Assembly (NCBI GenBank): GCA_046313435.1
Contig: JBKBYG010000010.1
Span: 1-49,603, forward strand
Length of the DNA stretch: 49,603 nucleotides
Direction: 5' to 3'
Origin: JBKBYG01 sp046313435
GTDB taxonomy: Bacteria; Pseudomonadota; Alphaproteobacteria; Rickettsiales; Arcanibacteraceae
The notes under the pieces: model-generated
What the model was told of the DNA's origin: nothing
What the model saw: only the letters and a program-made list of their open reading frames with translations
Database searches by the model: none
Position numbers and translations under genes: made by a program
In this document: positions 1 to 8,668 of the stretch, piece by piece
How positions within the stretch are numbered: position 1 is the first letter of the stretch
How the letters are laid out: every line of letters starts with the position of its first letter

Positions 1-480
1 GTTCGTATTCTAATATATAATCATCAATATGAGCTTTTACCTTATCTGCTGCTTTATTTTTTTCAAGTTCTGATCTTTTGCTTCTTAATAACTTAATATT
101 ATAATATTTTAAATCCGGTAATACACTTGCTTTATTTTGTTTAATAGCCTGATCCATTAAAGTATTTAAGATTGCACTATTTTCAAAATCGATAATATTT
201 CTTAGTAAAACCTTTATATCAAGATTATCAGAAAATTTGCACCAAATAGCAAAAGCCTCTAATTCATCTATATTTAATTTTCTTGTTGCTAATAACATTT
301 TTACGATAACTAAGTTCTTTTCCTCATAAGCTTTAGAAATTGGAGTATTACCTAGTTCATCTTGCATATTTAGATTTATTGCACCTTCATCATAAATAAG
401 TTCAAATGCTCTATTGTTATCGCCTTCTTCAATTGCCTTAATTAAAGCTAAGCCATTAGTATTTCTGATTTCTTCAATGT
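1..480 (-). repeat. internal duplication, distal copy
   Basis: This segment aligns base for base, without gaps, with 1081-1560, exactly 1080 bp away, at roughly 80% identity by eye. It lies in the same frame of the ankyrin gene. It encodes about 160 residues running from NTNGLALIKAIEEGD to AHIDDYILEYE. Similarity stops abruptly near position 480, whereas the other end is cut by the window edge, so the unit may be longer. Confidence 0.9.
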
Positions 481-3400
481 AAATTCTTACTTTCTCTGTA
501 ATTTCAGTTTTTTCTTTGAACTTCCCTAAAAACTTATTTAAATGATGAATTTTCGACTGCAAAGCACATGAAAAGTCTGCTTGTGGATCTGCTCCATTTT
601 CAAGTAATAGATATGCTATATCATATCTTTGATCTGATAAGGCTATCTCCAAAGGCGCCATGCCCCGATCTTTTACATTATTTGGATTCGCTCCATGTTT
701 GAGTAATAATGCAACACATAATGAGCTTCCTTCTTCGATTGCTTTATTTAATATATATTCTCCTTCGATTAAAGTATTTACAGTAATTTGCTCATTATCT
801 AAAAAAATTGCTAAGTAATCACTTTGGTCTTTTGAAATTATTGGCTCTAAAATTTTCATGTTTTCATTGTTGCGTGGATCTAATCTTGCTCCAGCAATAA
901 TTAGCTTTTCAAACACTGATCTATTTTCTTTAAGGTAAGCAAAATAGAGTGGCGATCCCGCTCTCCATCCCCTACCTAACCGACGTTCTATATAAATTTC
1001 TAAATTCGGGCCCTCATTGATTAAAGCATCAACGTCTTGACCTTCTATTATAGCATCAATTAACTCTTCTCCTTTGTTAACTTCGTATTCTAATATATAA
1101 TCATCAATATGAGCTTTTACTTTATCTGCTGCTTTATTTTTTTCAAGTTCTGATCTTTTACTTCTCAGTAATTTAATATTATATTTTGATAATGAAGGTA
1201 ATAAGCTTGCTTTATTTTGTTCAATAGCCTGATCCATCAAAGAATCTAAAATTTCTTTATTTTCAAATTTTATAGTACTATTTAGCAAATACCGTATGTC
1301 ATCATCATCAGAAAATCTGCACCAAATTGCAAAAGCTTCTAACTCATCTATATTTAATTTTCTTGTTCCTAATAGCTCTTTTAAAATATATGTGTTATTT
1401 TTTTCATAAGCTTTAGATATTGGAGTATTGCCTAGCTCATCCTGAAAATTTAGATTTATTGAATCTTCATCTTCAATAAGCTCAAAAGCTTGATCATCAT
1501 CGCCTCTTTCAATTGCATTAATTAAAGCTAAGCCATTAGTGTTTTTGATTCCTTCTATATGCTTATTTATGATTGATGTTACATCATTGGCTTCGTTATT
1601 TTTTATACAGTTAATTAACGTTTCTATCTCATAGAAACTAAGATCTACTAATAATTCTGGGCGATTCCTTTTTATTATTTCATTTAATAAATTGTTGGAA
1701 GGCTTAGTATAATAATTTCTTGAATCAACATTTATTTCTTTAAAAATAATATTTCTGATTTGAATATCATCCTCATACTTAAAATAGAGCTTAATAAGTT
1801 CTTCAGAGCTAATATTAAGCTGCAAATCTGATTCTAAGAAAAATTTAAGTATGGAAGTCTTATCATAGTTTTTTGCCATATCTATTGCTAATTCAATAAA
1901 ATTAGGATAAATGGAATGATTACGTGTATTTAGAGTTACTGGATAAGATTTTTGATTTACAAGCATTTTAGTAATTTCCAAATCATTTTTAAGAATTGCC
2001 CATTCTAAAATGCTTATGCCACGTATATCCCTTGCATTAGGATTTGCACGTTTTTCAATCAAATATTCTACTTCCTTCACATCTCCTTGACAAACCGCTA
2101 CTTTTAAAGCATAATCTCTGTTTTCCGCTTGTAGATTCAAATGATCATTAAAAATATCATTCCCTAATAATTCTTCAGGCATTAGAGTACCAACGGCAAG
2201 TAAAAAATTCACAATGAATTTATTCTTTTCTTCTATGGCTATTTTAAATTCACTATTTAAATCAATTTCTTTATGTTGCGACTTAAATAGCTCCAAAACA
2301 ATTGCAATATTCTCATTTTCTAATGCTAGATAAATTTCGGATTTAGCATTTTCTGTCAGGTTAATTTCTGCCCCTGCTTTAAGTAATATTTTTACTTTAT
2401 CCAGGTCCTCTGCTAATATCGCTAAGCGTAAAGCAGTATTTCCTCCATTATTAACAATATTAGGATTCGCGCCTGCTTCAATTAATTTCTGAAGTAGCTC
2501 TGTGCTTTCCAAAGAACCTGATGCCGATACTTCATGTAGAATAGTACATCCGTTATTAGGATTTTGATTATTCAACAATATGTCATTCGTAATAATAGAG
2601 TTAACCCTATCTTCTAAACTTGCATTATTTTGAGTTTCAATATGCTCTCTATATGCAACCTCTCTTTCTTTTAAAAACTTTTCAATTAAATTTGTTACGT
2701 TATTCTGAACATTATTACCATTACCATCTTTAAGCTTTAACATTTTACTTAGTGTAACAGAACTATAATCCTTTAAAGGAAATGCAAGTAGATCAAGATT
2801 ATTTCTTCGCACCGCAAGCTCAAGTAAATTATCCTTTTCCTGTTGAGTAAGTTTTACTTTTTTCTTAAGTAATTTAATTAGATTAATTTCTGCAACCTTA
2901 CCTTCATTATCAAGAATATCTGGATTAGCCCCAGCTTCAATTAATTGCTTTACAATTTTATGACTACCCGGCTTATTTGCTAAATGATGTAAAATTGTTT
3001 TTCCGTCTTTATCTTGATAATTTAGCCATGGGTTTTGAGTAAGGATGTTTTGAAGCTTATCTTCCCATTTAGCATCATCTACTAATTCAAATATTTCTTC
3101 TGCCAACGCTTTGTTTTTGCTAATGAATTGCTTTATTAATTTTATTACTCTGTTAAAAATGTAAGGGTTAATTCTTTTTTCTTTCTTATGATCAGTCAGC
3201 AATTTTTGAAGCGCTGTAGAACTGTAATATTTAAAATCTAGAAATAATTTATTCTCATCGCCTGTTTCATACGCTTCTTGAAGCATAATTTCTTTTTCTT
3301 TTTCTGTAAAACGCATGGAGTTATTCAAAAATTTATTAACTAAATATTTTTCAGCTATCTCAACCCATTCCTTAAAACCAATTTTTACCTTATCATAAAT

Positions 3401-4006
3401 GATCACTTTATGATCAATAAATAACTCAAGTAATTCTAATGCTTTTTCTTCGTTACCTATGTTATTTATTATGTCTTGAATTATTGAAAGATTTTTCCCT
3501 TGATTCATTTCTATATTAGGATTTGCACCTGCTTCGAGTAAAAGTTTGCATATATCTAAATTCATTAACTCTACTGCTTTTCCAAGAGGACTCATTCCAG
3601 TAAGATCAACTTGCTGTAATAAGTTAGAATTTGCTTTAACTATCTTTTTTATTATATCAATGTAAAAATCATTCACAGCTTGGTTATCTAGATCATTTGT
3701 AGCTTGGATAACTTCTAAGTAAATTATGAGAGTGTGAAGTATATTACCATTTTCATTGATGGAATCTAATTTTATTCCTTTTTCAATCAGTAAATTAAAT
3801 AACGCAATTTTTTGTTCGGGAGTAATAAGGTTATGCTTAACGATTGCAAATAAAATGCTTTCATGCGGATTATGATCTATGTTAGATAGATCTTCATCCC
3901 TAAGAGAATTTAAAAAGATTGTTATTTCCTCAAAATTTGAGATAGATATAATCTCTTCAAAATCTTTTCTAGAGATTAAAACTTTATCAACCATCATTAT
4001 TACCAT
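1..4006 (-). CDS. giant ankyrin-repeat protein (C-terminal end outside window)
   Basis: I followed this frame codon by codon from position 4006 to the left edge and found no stop, so at least 1335 residues are encoded and the C-terminus lies outside the window. The frame is closed upstream by a stop at 4010-4012. Candidate ATG starts are at 4006, 3997 and 3994; none has a strong ribosome binding site. The protein carries many ankyrin units, recognisable by helix-turn motifs such as LLLEAGANPN, LIEAGANPDI, LLKAGAEINL and LLLKHGANPN, separated by more diverged helical stretches. Ankyrin repeats bind other proteins, and large ankyrin proteins are common in Rickettsiales, where several are secreted into the host cell. 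No signal peptide or membrane segment is visible at the N-terminus. Part of the protein is duplicated internally (see the repeat entries). Secretion and host target are inference. Confidence 0.88.
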   Translation of the reverse strand, partial: MVIMMVDKVLISRKDFEEIISISNFEEITIFLNSLRDEDLSNIDHNPHESILFAIVKHNLITPEQKIALFNLLIEKGIKLDSINENGNILHTLIIYLEVIQATNDLDNQAVNDFYIDIIKKIVKANSNLLQQVDLTGMSPLGKAVELMNLDICKLLLEAGANPNIEMNQGKNLSIIQDIINNIGNEEKALELLELFIDHKVIIYDKVKIGFKEWVEIAEKYLVNKFLNNSMRFTEKEKEIMLQEAYETGDENKLFLDFKYYSSTALQKLLTDHKKEKRINPYIFNRVIKLIKQFISKNKALAEEIFELVDDAKWEDKLQNILTQNPWLNYQDKDGKTILHHLANKPGSHKIVKQLIEAGANPDILDNEGKVAEINLIKLLKKKVKLTQQEKDNLLELAVRRNNLDLLAFPLKDYSSVTLSKMLKLKDGNGNNVQNNVTNLIEKFLKEREVAYREHIETQNNASLEDRVNSIITNDILLNNQNPNNGCTILHEVSASGSLESTELLQKLIEAGANPNIVNNGGNTALRLAILAEDLDKVKILLKAGAEINLTENAKSEIYLALENENIAIVLELFKSQHKEIDLNSEFKIAIEEKNKFIVNFLLAVGTLMPEELLGNDIFNDHLNLQAENRDYALKVAVCQGDVKEVEYLIEKRANPNARDIRGISILEWAILKNDLEITKMLVNQKSYPVTLNTRNHSIYPNFIELAIDMAKNYDKTSILKFFLESDLQLNISSEELIKLYFKYEDDIQIRNIIFKEINVDSRNYYTKPSNNLLNEIIKRNRPELLVDLSFYEIETLINCIKNNEANDVTSIINKHIEGIKNTNGLALINAIERGDDDQAFELIEDEDSINLNFQDELGNTPISKAYEKNNTYILKELLGTRKLNIDELEAFAIWCRFSDDDDIRYLLNSTIKFENKEILDSLMDQAIEQNKASLLPSLSKYNIKLLRSKRSELEKNKAADKVKAHIDDYILEYEVNKGEELIDAIIEGQDVDALINEGPNLEIYIERRLGRGWRAGSPLYFAYLKENRSVFEKLIIAGARLDPRNNENMKILEPIISKDQSDYLAIFLDNEQITVNTLIEGEYILNKAIEEGSSLCVALLLKHGANPNNVKDRGMAPLEIALSDQRYDIAYLLLENGADPQADFSCALQSKIHHLNKFLGKFKEKTEITEKVRIYIEEIRNTNGLALIKAIEEGDNNRAFELIYDEGAINLNMQDELGNTPISKAYEEKNLVIVKMLLATRKLNIDELEAFAIWCKFSDNLDIKVLLRNIIDFENSAILNTLMDQAIKQNKASVLPDLKYYNIKLLRSKRSELEKNKAADKVKAHIDDYILEYE
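1081..1560 (-). repeat. internal duplication, proximal copy
   Basis: Partner of 1-480. The best conserved parts are the ends, for example RSKRSELEKNKAADKVKAH and NTNGLALI. The middle, which holds the helix faces, has diverged (VIVKMLLATRKLNIDE against YILKELLGTRKLNIDE). Confidence 0.9.
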
Positions 4007-4310
4007 TACTTACAAAATTAAGGATTACTTAATATATACAAATTTTCGTAATATGTAAAGAAAAATTTACTTTCTTTTACTGTTTTATTAATGGTTTATG
4101 AAGGATATTTGTAAAATAAAATCTTAAAGTCCTGAATTACAAGAATTTAGAACTATCATTTAGGATAATACACTTCTTACAAAATCTGTTTTTATCAAAA
4201 AATTTGAAGGAGATTTAGAGCGTAGAACCCAAGTGTATAGAAGAAATATAACGAGGGTTCGAGCTCCAAATCAGCCAAAAACTAGAACTATGGTAAAAGT
4301 CTAATTTTTT
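4007..4310. other. intergenic, contains an interspersed element
   Basis: There is no gene in this gap between the ankyrin gene and the helicase gene. The left 190 bases are plain AT-rich sequence. The right third (4203-4305) resembles a segment between dnaK and dnaJ and is listed separately. Confidence 0.6.
4203..4305. repeat. interspersed element, copy A
   Basis: This stretch shares an ordered series of words with 24886-24996: GGAGA, TTTAG, CGTAGAACC, TTC-GAG, AAAT and ACTAGA. It also contains the inverted pair GAACCC / GGGTTC. No open frame spans both copies. The alignment was done by eye and has small gaps, so the boundaries are approximate. Confidence 0.45.
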
Positions 4311-5852
4311 TTATACGGCTTTTGCACGTGCAAATCTAGTAGGTTTGTTTGGTTTAGAATTACTAAAGAAACCAGTTTTTTTACCTTTGCTATTATCACC
4401 GTTGTTGCCGTTACTACGATAATTGTTATTAGCAGATCTATCTCTTTTAAAGTTAGAACCTGAATTTCTTCCAGATTCAAAATCCCTTCCTTTACTGTTA
4501 GCGTATTTATCAGGATTCATTAGCCTATCAATATTTATCCATTTCTTTTGATCTATTGGAGAGATAATCGAAAGAGCATTACCTTCTGCACCAGCTCTGG
4601 CAGTTCTACCAATACGGTGGATATAATCGTCAGCACATTCAGGCAAATCATAATTAATAACATGCTGCAAATGAGATATATCAAGTCCTCTAGCAACCAC
4701 TTCAGTCGCAATTAAAATTGTATATCTTCCTTTTCTGAAATCTTCAATAAGCCTTGTTCTTTTGTTTTGAGGTAAATCACCATTTATAAAACGAATATTT
4801 TTAGGTGGTTGTTCGTTAGTGAATCTATCATCCCTTCTTCTTTTGCCAAATTTATTAAAGCCTCTATCTTCCCTACTTGATCTTCTTTCTTCTTGAATAT
4901 TATCTGAAGCTTGATCATCTTTAACAAATTTCAACGATAATTCTTCATCTTTATTCAGTTTATCAGTAAGCCTTTCAGCACTATCTCTTGTTTTAACAAA
5001 TACAATAATTGAACCTTCACGAGTTTTTAATTCTTCAACAAGTTTTGGATATTTCTCTGCTTCTTTCACATGAACAAATTCTTGTTTAATTTTTGCAGCA
5101 GGAGCAACAACTGAACCCATAGTTATACGTTCAGGTTTAATCAAATATTTTTCAGCTAATTTTTCAATCGGCTTAGGTAAAGTCGCAGTAAACATTAAGG
5201 TATGGCGATCTTTACTAACATATTTTAAAATTTCGTCTATTTGAATACCAAATCCCATATCTAACATACGATCTGTTTCATCTAATACTAAAAATTTACA
5301 GTTAGATAATTTTAAACTTTCTCTTTCTAAATGATCAATAACTCTTCCAGGAGTCGCAACAATAATCCTTGGCTTTATTTTTGGCTCTGTGTTTTGAGAA
5401 TTTGATGAGTTTTCTTCAATATTTTCATCTCTTCTAAAACGTTTTGCGCCTCTAGGCATAAAATTACGCCCCTTAGAACGTCTTGTTGGCTTTTCACCGT
5501 TTAATTCTTGTATTTGATTCTGAATCGAATCTCCTCCAATTAGTAAAACGGATTTTAATTTTATTTCATTAACTGTAAGTGTTTTTATAAAATCATTTAC
5601 TTGCGTTGCCAATTCTCTAGTGGGCGTTAAAATTAAAGCAATTGAATTGTTTGAATGCAACAATTTCTCAATAATTGGTATTACAAAAGCTGCTGTCTTA
5701 CCTGTCCCTGTTTGCGCAGTACCAATTATATCTTGGCCCTTTAAAGCTATAGGAATAGCATTAGCTTGTATAGGAGTCATTTCCTTATAATTAATTGAAT
5801 CTATATTTTTCATTAATGCTGGAGAGATTGGTAGTTCGTTAAAATATTTCAT
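4311..5852 (-). CDS. DEAD-box ATP-dependent RNA helicase
   Basis: ATP-driven RNA unwinding enzyme of the RhlE/DeaD type, probably acting in ribosome assembly or RNA turnover. The 513-residue protein shows the Q motif (MTPIQ, about residues 25-29), Walker A AQTGTGKT (46-53), PTRELA (77-82), TPGR (167-170), motif II as DETD (191-194), motif III as TAT (222-224), RGLDI (about 388-392) and HRIGRTAR (412-419). Two charged, Arg-rich insertions at about 118-162 and 300-353, and a basic Gly/Asn-rich tail from about 455, are added to the standard two-RecA-domain core and probably help RNA binding. The start at 5852 has an AAGGA about 7 bases upstream. The final D of DExD is kept, but Thr replaces the usual Ala in motif II. 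The exact subfamily is not settled. Confidence 0.95.
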   Translation of the reverse strand: MKYFNELPISPALMKNIDSINYKEMTPIQANAIPIALKGQDIIGTAQTGTGKTAAFVIPIIEKLLHSNNSIALILTPTRELATQVNDFIKTLTVNEIKLKSVLLIGGDSIQNQIQELNGEKPTRRSKGRNFMPRGAKRFRRDENIEENSSNSQNTEPKIKPRIIVATPGRVIDHLERESLKLSNCKFLVLDETDRMLDMGFGIQIDEILKYVSKDRHTLMFTATLPKPIEKLAEKYLIKPERITMGSVVAPAAKIKQEFVHVKEAEKYPKLVEELKTREGSIIVFVKTRDSAERLTDKLNKDEELSLKFVKDDQASDNIQEERRSSREDRGFNKFGKRRRDDRFTNEQPPKNIRFINGDLPQNKRTRLIEDFRKGRYTILIATEVVARGLDISHLQHVINYDLPECADDYIHRIGRTARAGAEGNALSIISPIDQKKWINIDRLMNPDKYANSKGRDFESGRNSGSNFKRDRSANNNYRSNGNNGDNSKGKKTGFFSNSKPNKPTRFARAKAV

Positions 5853-6371
5853 ATTATATTCCTTAAAAAGTTTTATTTTTTGAGTTTGATTAAAGTAAAT
5901 TTAATTAAGTGACTATTAATAGGGTACAAGTTAACGCTACCATTGTGGAAGCTTACATTTTTGATGTATTCTACTCTAAGATAATAAGCATTAATTAAAA
6001 TACTTATAAATATTAATAATGTTTAAATTTAACAGCTTTCAAAGATAACTTTAAAACACGATAAAATTTAAAAATGATATAATATTTACAATTTGTTACA
6101 GAATTTTAATTAATATTTACTGTGCAAAACTAGATGACAAACGATAAGGAAATTGATATCGTAAAAGTGACTTTTATAAGCGTTGTAAATTTTAATTTAA
6201 AAACTATATATTATTAAATTTAAAATTATAAATTAAATAATTTGTATCTATCTATATTTAAAAAATAGATTTTAGATATATTTAATTTAATAAAAACTAA
6301 TTATCAATTTGTTTGAATTAATAATTAAAAACGAATATAGCCTATTTTGATTAAATAGGCTAGTATTAATT
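5853..6371. other. long AT-rich intergenic region
   Basis: About 520 bases separate the helicase gene from rplI. I found no convincing reading frame or tRNA. The only clear element is the terminator hairpin next to rplI (6327-6362). The remainder is low-complexity AT-rich sequence and should hold the helicase promoter. Confidence 0.6.
6327..6362 (-). terminator. rho-independent terminator of rpsF-rpsR-rplI
   Basis: A perfect 10-bp stem (TAGCCTATTT paired with AAATAGGCTA) with a 5-base loop lies just past the rplI stop. It is followed within a few bases, on the minus strand, by a run of T. Confidence 0.85.
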
Positions 6372-6863
6372 TTATTTTTTTGAATCTTGCTTCTCTGCTT
6401 CTTTAGCTTCGTTTTCAGTACGTGCTATATTAACCTTGATTGTAGCACTTACTTCAGCATGAAGAACTAATTTAACTTCATATATGCCAATTGCTTTAAT
6501 AGGACTATGAAGCTCTACACATGATCTATCTAACTCTACACCGACTTGGTCTAAAATTGAAATTGCAATATCACGTGAAGTTACAGATCCAAATAATCTA
6601 CCATCTTCAGCTGCTTGTCTTATTAAACTAATAGTTACATTATCTACTTTTGATAATATATCATTAGCAGCAGTTTTTTTATTTGAATTTTCTTTTTCTA
6701 ATTCCGATCTTTTATTTTCAAAATGCTCTCTGTTCTCTTTAGTTGCACGAAGAGCTTTTTTGCGTGGCAATAAGAAGTTACGCGCATAACCATCCTTTAC
6801 TCTTACTACATCTCCAATTGAACCTAATTTATTAACTCTTTCAAGTAAAATTACTTCTGCCAT
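6372..6863 (-). CDS. rplI: 50S ribosomal protein bL9
   Basis: Large-subunit protein bound near the L1 stalk, which helps keep the reading frame. The 163-residue product opens with the bL9 signature MAEVILLERVNKLGSIGDVV and continues with VKDGYARNFLLPRKKA. A charged connecting helix and the C-terminal domain (LFGSVTSRDIA) follow. A GGGGAT sequence precedes the ATG. It is the last gene of rpsF-rpsR-rplI, 18 bases after rpsR, and is followed by a strong terminator. The C-terminus adds a short charged tail (EKQDSKK). Confidence 0.97.
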   Translation of the reverse strand: MAEVILLERVNKLGSIGDVVRVKDGYARNFLLPRKKALRATKENREHFENKRSELEKENSNKKTAANDILSKVDNVTISLIRQAAEDGRLFGSVTSRDIAISILDQVGVELDRSCVELHSPIKAIGIYEVKLVLHAEVSATIKVNIARTENEAKEAEKQDSKK

Positions 6864-6881
6864 TTTATCCCCTTTGAAATA

Positions 6882-7163
6882 TTATTGTTGCGCATATGGA
6901 AGCAAAGCTAATGCTCTGGCACGTTTTAAGGCTCTTTTTAAATCGCGTTGTTTTTTTGCTGACACAGAAGTAATACGAGCCGGAAGAATTCTTCCCCGCT
7001 CAGAAATAAACTTTGAAAGAAGCTTAATATCCTTATAATCAATTTCTGGACTGTTTGCCTCAGAAAGAGGGCAACCTCTACGTCTACGGAAGAATGATTG
7101 CTTATTATTAGCATCAAAACCGCTATTTGAATCATTATTATCATCTTGATTAAAATTAGCCAT
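6882..7163 (-). CDS. rpsR: 30S ribosomal protein bS18
   Basis: Small-subunit platform protein that pairs with bS6. The product has 93 residues: an Asn/Asp-rich N-terminal extension, the conserved RRRRGCPLS entry, the central IDYKDIKLLSKFISERGRI core and the RxLKRALKRARALALLPY end. It sits between rpsF (2 bases away) and rplI, the usual alphaproteobacterial order, so expression is presumably coupled. Confidence 0.97.
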   Translation of the reverse strand: MANFNQDDNNDSNSGFDANNKQSFFRRRRGCPLSEANSPEIDYKDIKLLSKFISERGRILPARITSVSAKKQRDLKRALKRARALALLPYAQQ

Positions 7164-7165
7164 AA

Positions 7166-7564
7166 TTATTTTTCGCCTCCAAATTCTTCAACTTCTTTTA
7201 CTTCTTCACTTGGTTGATTATCGTTTTCTGATTCTTCATAACTCTTATTATTCATCATAATTGATGGGCCTTCATCAAAAGCCTCAACTTTAATAGTTAT
7301 ATTTTTAATTATATCTTCATTCAGTTTCATACGTCTTTCAACTTCACTAACTATATCATACGGAGCATCTACCGCAAGCATGACGTAATGGCCTTTACGA
7401 TTCTTCTTCACTTTATAAGCAAGATTACGTAACCCCCAATACTCTGTTTTTTCAACTTTACCATTGCTTTCATTAATAAAACTTGAAAAATTTTCAGTTA
7501 ATTTATCTACATCATTTGGCGAAATATCCGGTCGTGCAATAAAGGTAATCTCATAAAGAGGCAT
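7166..7564 (-). CDS. rpsF: 30S ribosomal protein bS6
   Basis: Platform protein of the small subunit, partner of bS18. The family pattern is plain: MPLYEITFIARPDIS, the WGLRNLAYKVKKNRKGHY core strand, and a long acidic tail (ESENDNQPSEEVKEVEE). I chose the ATG at 7564 (Met-Pro-Leu-Tyr) over an in-frame TTG at 7570. It matches the usual bS6 N-terminus and has GGAG about 10 bases upstream. It is the first gene of the operon and is divergent from bolA across about 235 bases that should contain both promoters. Confidence 0.95.
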   Translation of the reverse strand: MPLYEITFIARPDISPNDVDKLTENFSSFINESNGKVEKTEYWGLRNLAYKVKKNRKGHYVMLAVDAPYDIVSEVERRMKLNEDIIKNITIKVEAFDEGPSIMMNNKSYEESENDNQPSEEVKEVEEFGGEK

Positions 7565-7799
7565 ATACAACTATCTCCATAGCTTAAGAATAATATTTTA
7601 TAATTATTTTAACTTTTATCTTGAGTAAATTTTGAAAAGGTTTTAAATATTACTTCTCTAACTAAACTCTTTAAAATTCATTTGTAAAAAGTTAAAATAC
7701 ATTTTTTTTTATTATTTGCAAGAAGAGATTTTAGTTTATTTACATAAAATACTTAAATTTTTTAAAAAAACTCTATTAAAATTATTTAAATTGCTAAAT

Positions 7800-8078
7800 A
7801 TGTTAAATTCGCTTTATGGAAAATTAAACTCACTTAAACCTTTTAAACTTGAGATTTCTAATGAGAGCGAGTTTCATAAAGGACATTTAGGATATTCAAA
7901 TGGCAATACACATTTTAAAATTACAATAGTTTCTGATCATTTTATTAATTTAAGCAAAATAGCTCGCCATAGACTAATATACCAATTATTGTCAGAAGAG
8001 CTTAAAACTCAAATACATGCCTTATCTATAACTGCTTTGAGCATTAATGAATATTCTAGCTTTCAGAACAATACTTAA
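7800..8078 (+). CDS. bolA: BolA family protein
   Basis: BolA proteins work with monothiol glutaredoxins in iron-sulfur cluster handling and stress response. The conserved core is visible: GHLGYSNGNTHFKI, the VSDHF strand, and the helix with RHRLIYQLLSEEL followed by HALSITALS. The invariant His of the RHR segment is present. The frame stays open upstream to a TTG at 7716, but that stretch is Lys/Phe/Leu-rich and unlike the family. Starting at the ATG at 7800 gives 92 residues, a normal BolA length, though no clear ribosome binding site precedes it. Confidence 0.82.
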   Translation: MLNSLYGKLNSLKPFKLEISNESEFHKGHLGYSNGNTHFKITIVSDHFINLSKIARHRLIYQLLSEELKTQIHALSITALSINEYSSFQNNT

Positions 8079-8181
8079 GACACAAAAATATATTTGTAAG
8101 TTATTACTATATAAAAATAGATTTAACTTTTGTTTAAAGACTAATATAATTACGGCTTAGCCCCACAGACTATCTAAACTC

Positions 8182-8634
8182 TTACTCTCTTACTACTAAA
8201 ACTGATATGCTTGAATGTCTTACAACTTTCGCAGTATTCGGACCCAAAAGATAATCACTTCTGTTGGGATGATGTGCTGGCATTATTATTAAATCGGCTT
8301 TAACTTTCATAGCTTGATCAATAATAACTTGATATACCGCCCCTCTTTCTACTATAATATTGTAACTCAGATCACCTTCTAAACTATTCCCATCGCCACC
8401 TTTTAAACTTGCTTCAATAATTTTTACTAACTCTAATTTTGATTTCTGAATGATTTCATTTACCCATCCTTTAGGAAAATATTGTTGTACCATTCCTAAC
8501 CCATAATCCGGTACGACTGTTATAAAATTAAGTTCAGAACCAAATTGCTTAGCAAATGTAAAACCCGCAGTTATAGCGAGTTCCCATGAATTTTTTGAAT
8601 TAATATCAATTGGAATAACAATATTTTTATACAT
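8182..8634 (-). CDS. universal stress protein, TRAP-associated type
   Basis: UspA-fold nucleotide-binding protein of 150 residues. The N-terminal strand (YKNIVIPIDINS) and the C-terminal SDYLLGPNTAKVVRHSS-VLVVR segment are typical. The variant of the ATP-binding loop, HHPNRSDYLLGPN, resembles the one I know from Usp proteins encoded beside TRAP transporters (TeaD of Halomonas is the studied case). It lies 34 bases downstream of the TAXI receptor gene on the same strand, so a role in adjusting that uptake system is a reasonable inference. No TRAP permease gene is seen here. Confidence 0.9.
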   Translation of the reverse strand: MYKNIVIPIDINSKNSWELAITAGFTFAKQFGSELNFITVVPDYGLGMVQQYFPKGWVNEIIQKSKLELVKIIEASLKGGDGNSLEGDLSYNIIVERGAVYQVIIDQAMKVKADLIIMPAHHPNRSDYLLGPNTAKVVRHSSISVLVVRE

Positions 8635-8668
8635 AATTTAACTTCCTAAAAAAACAAAGTGGCAATCT

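Noticed and set aside
4207..4275. tRNA-like segment with GGGTTCGAGCTCC
   Set aside because: The T-arm cannot close with five pairs, and the acceptor strands are not collinear, so this is not a tRNA.
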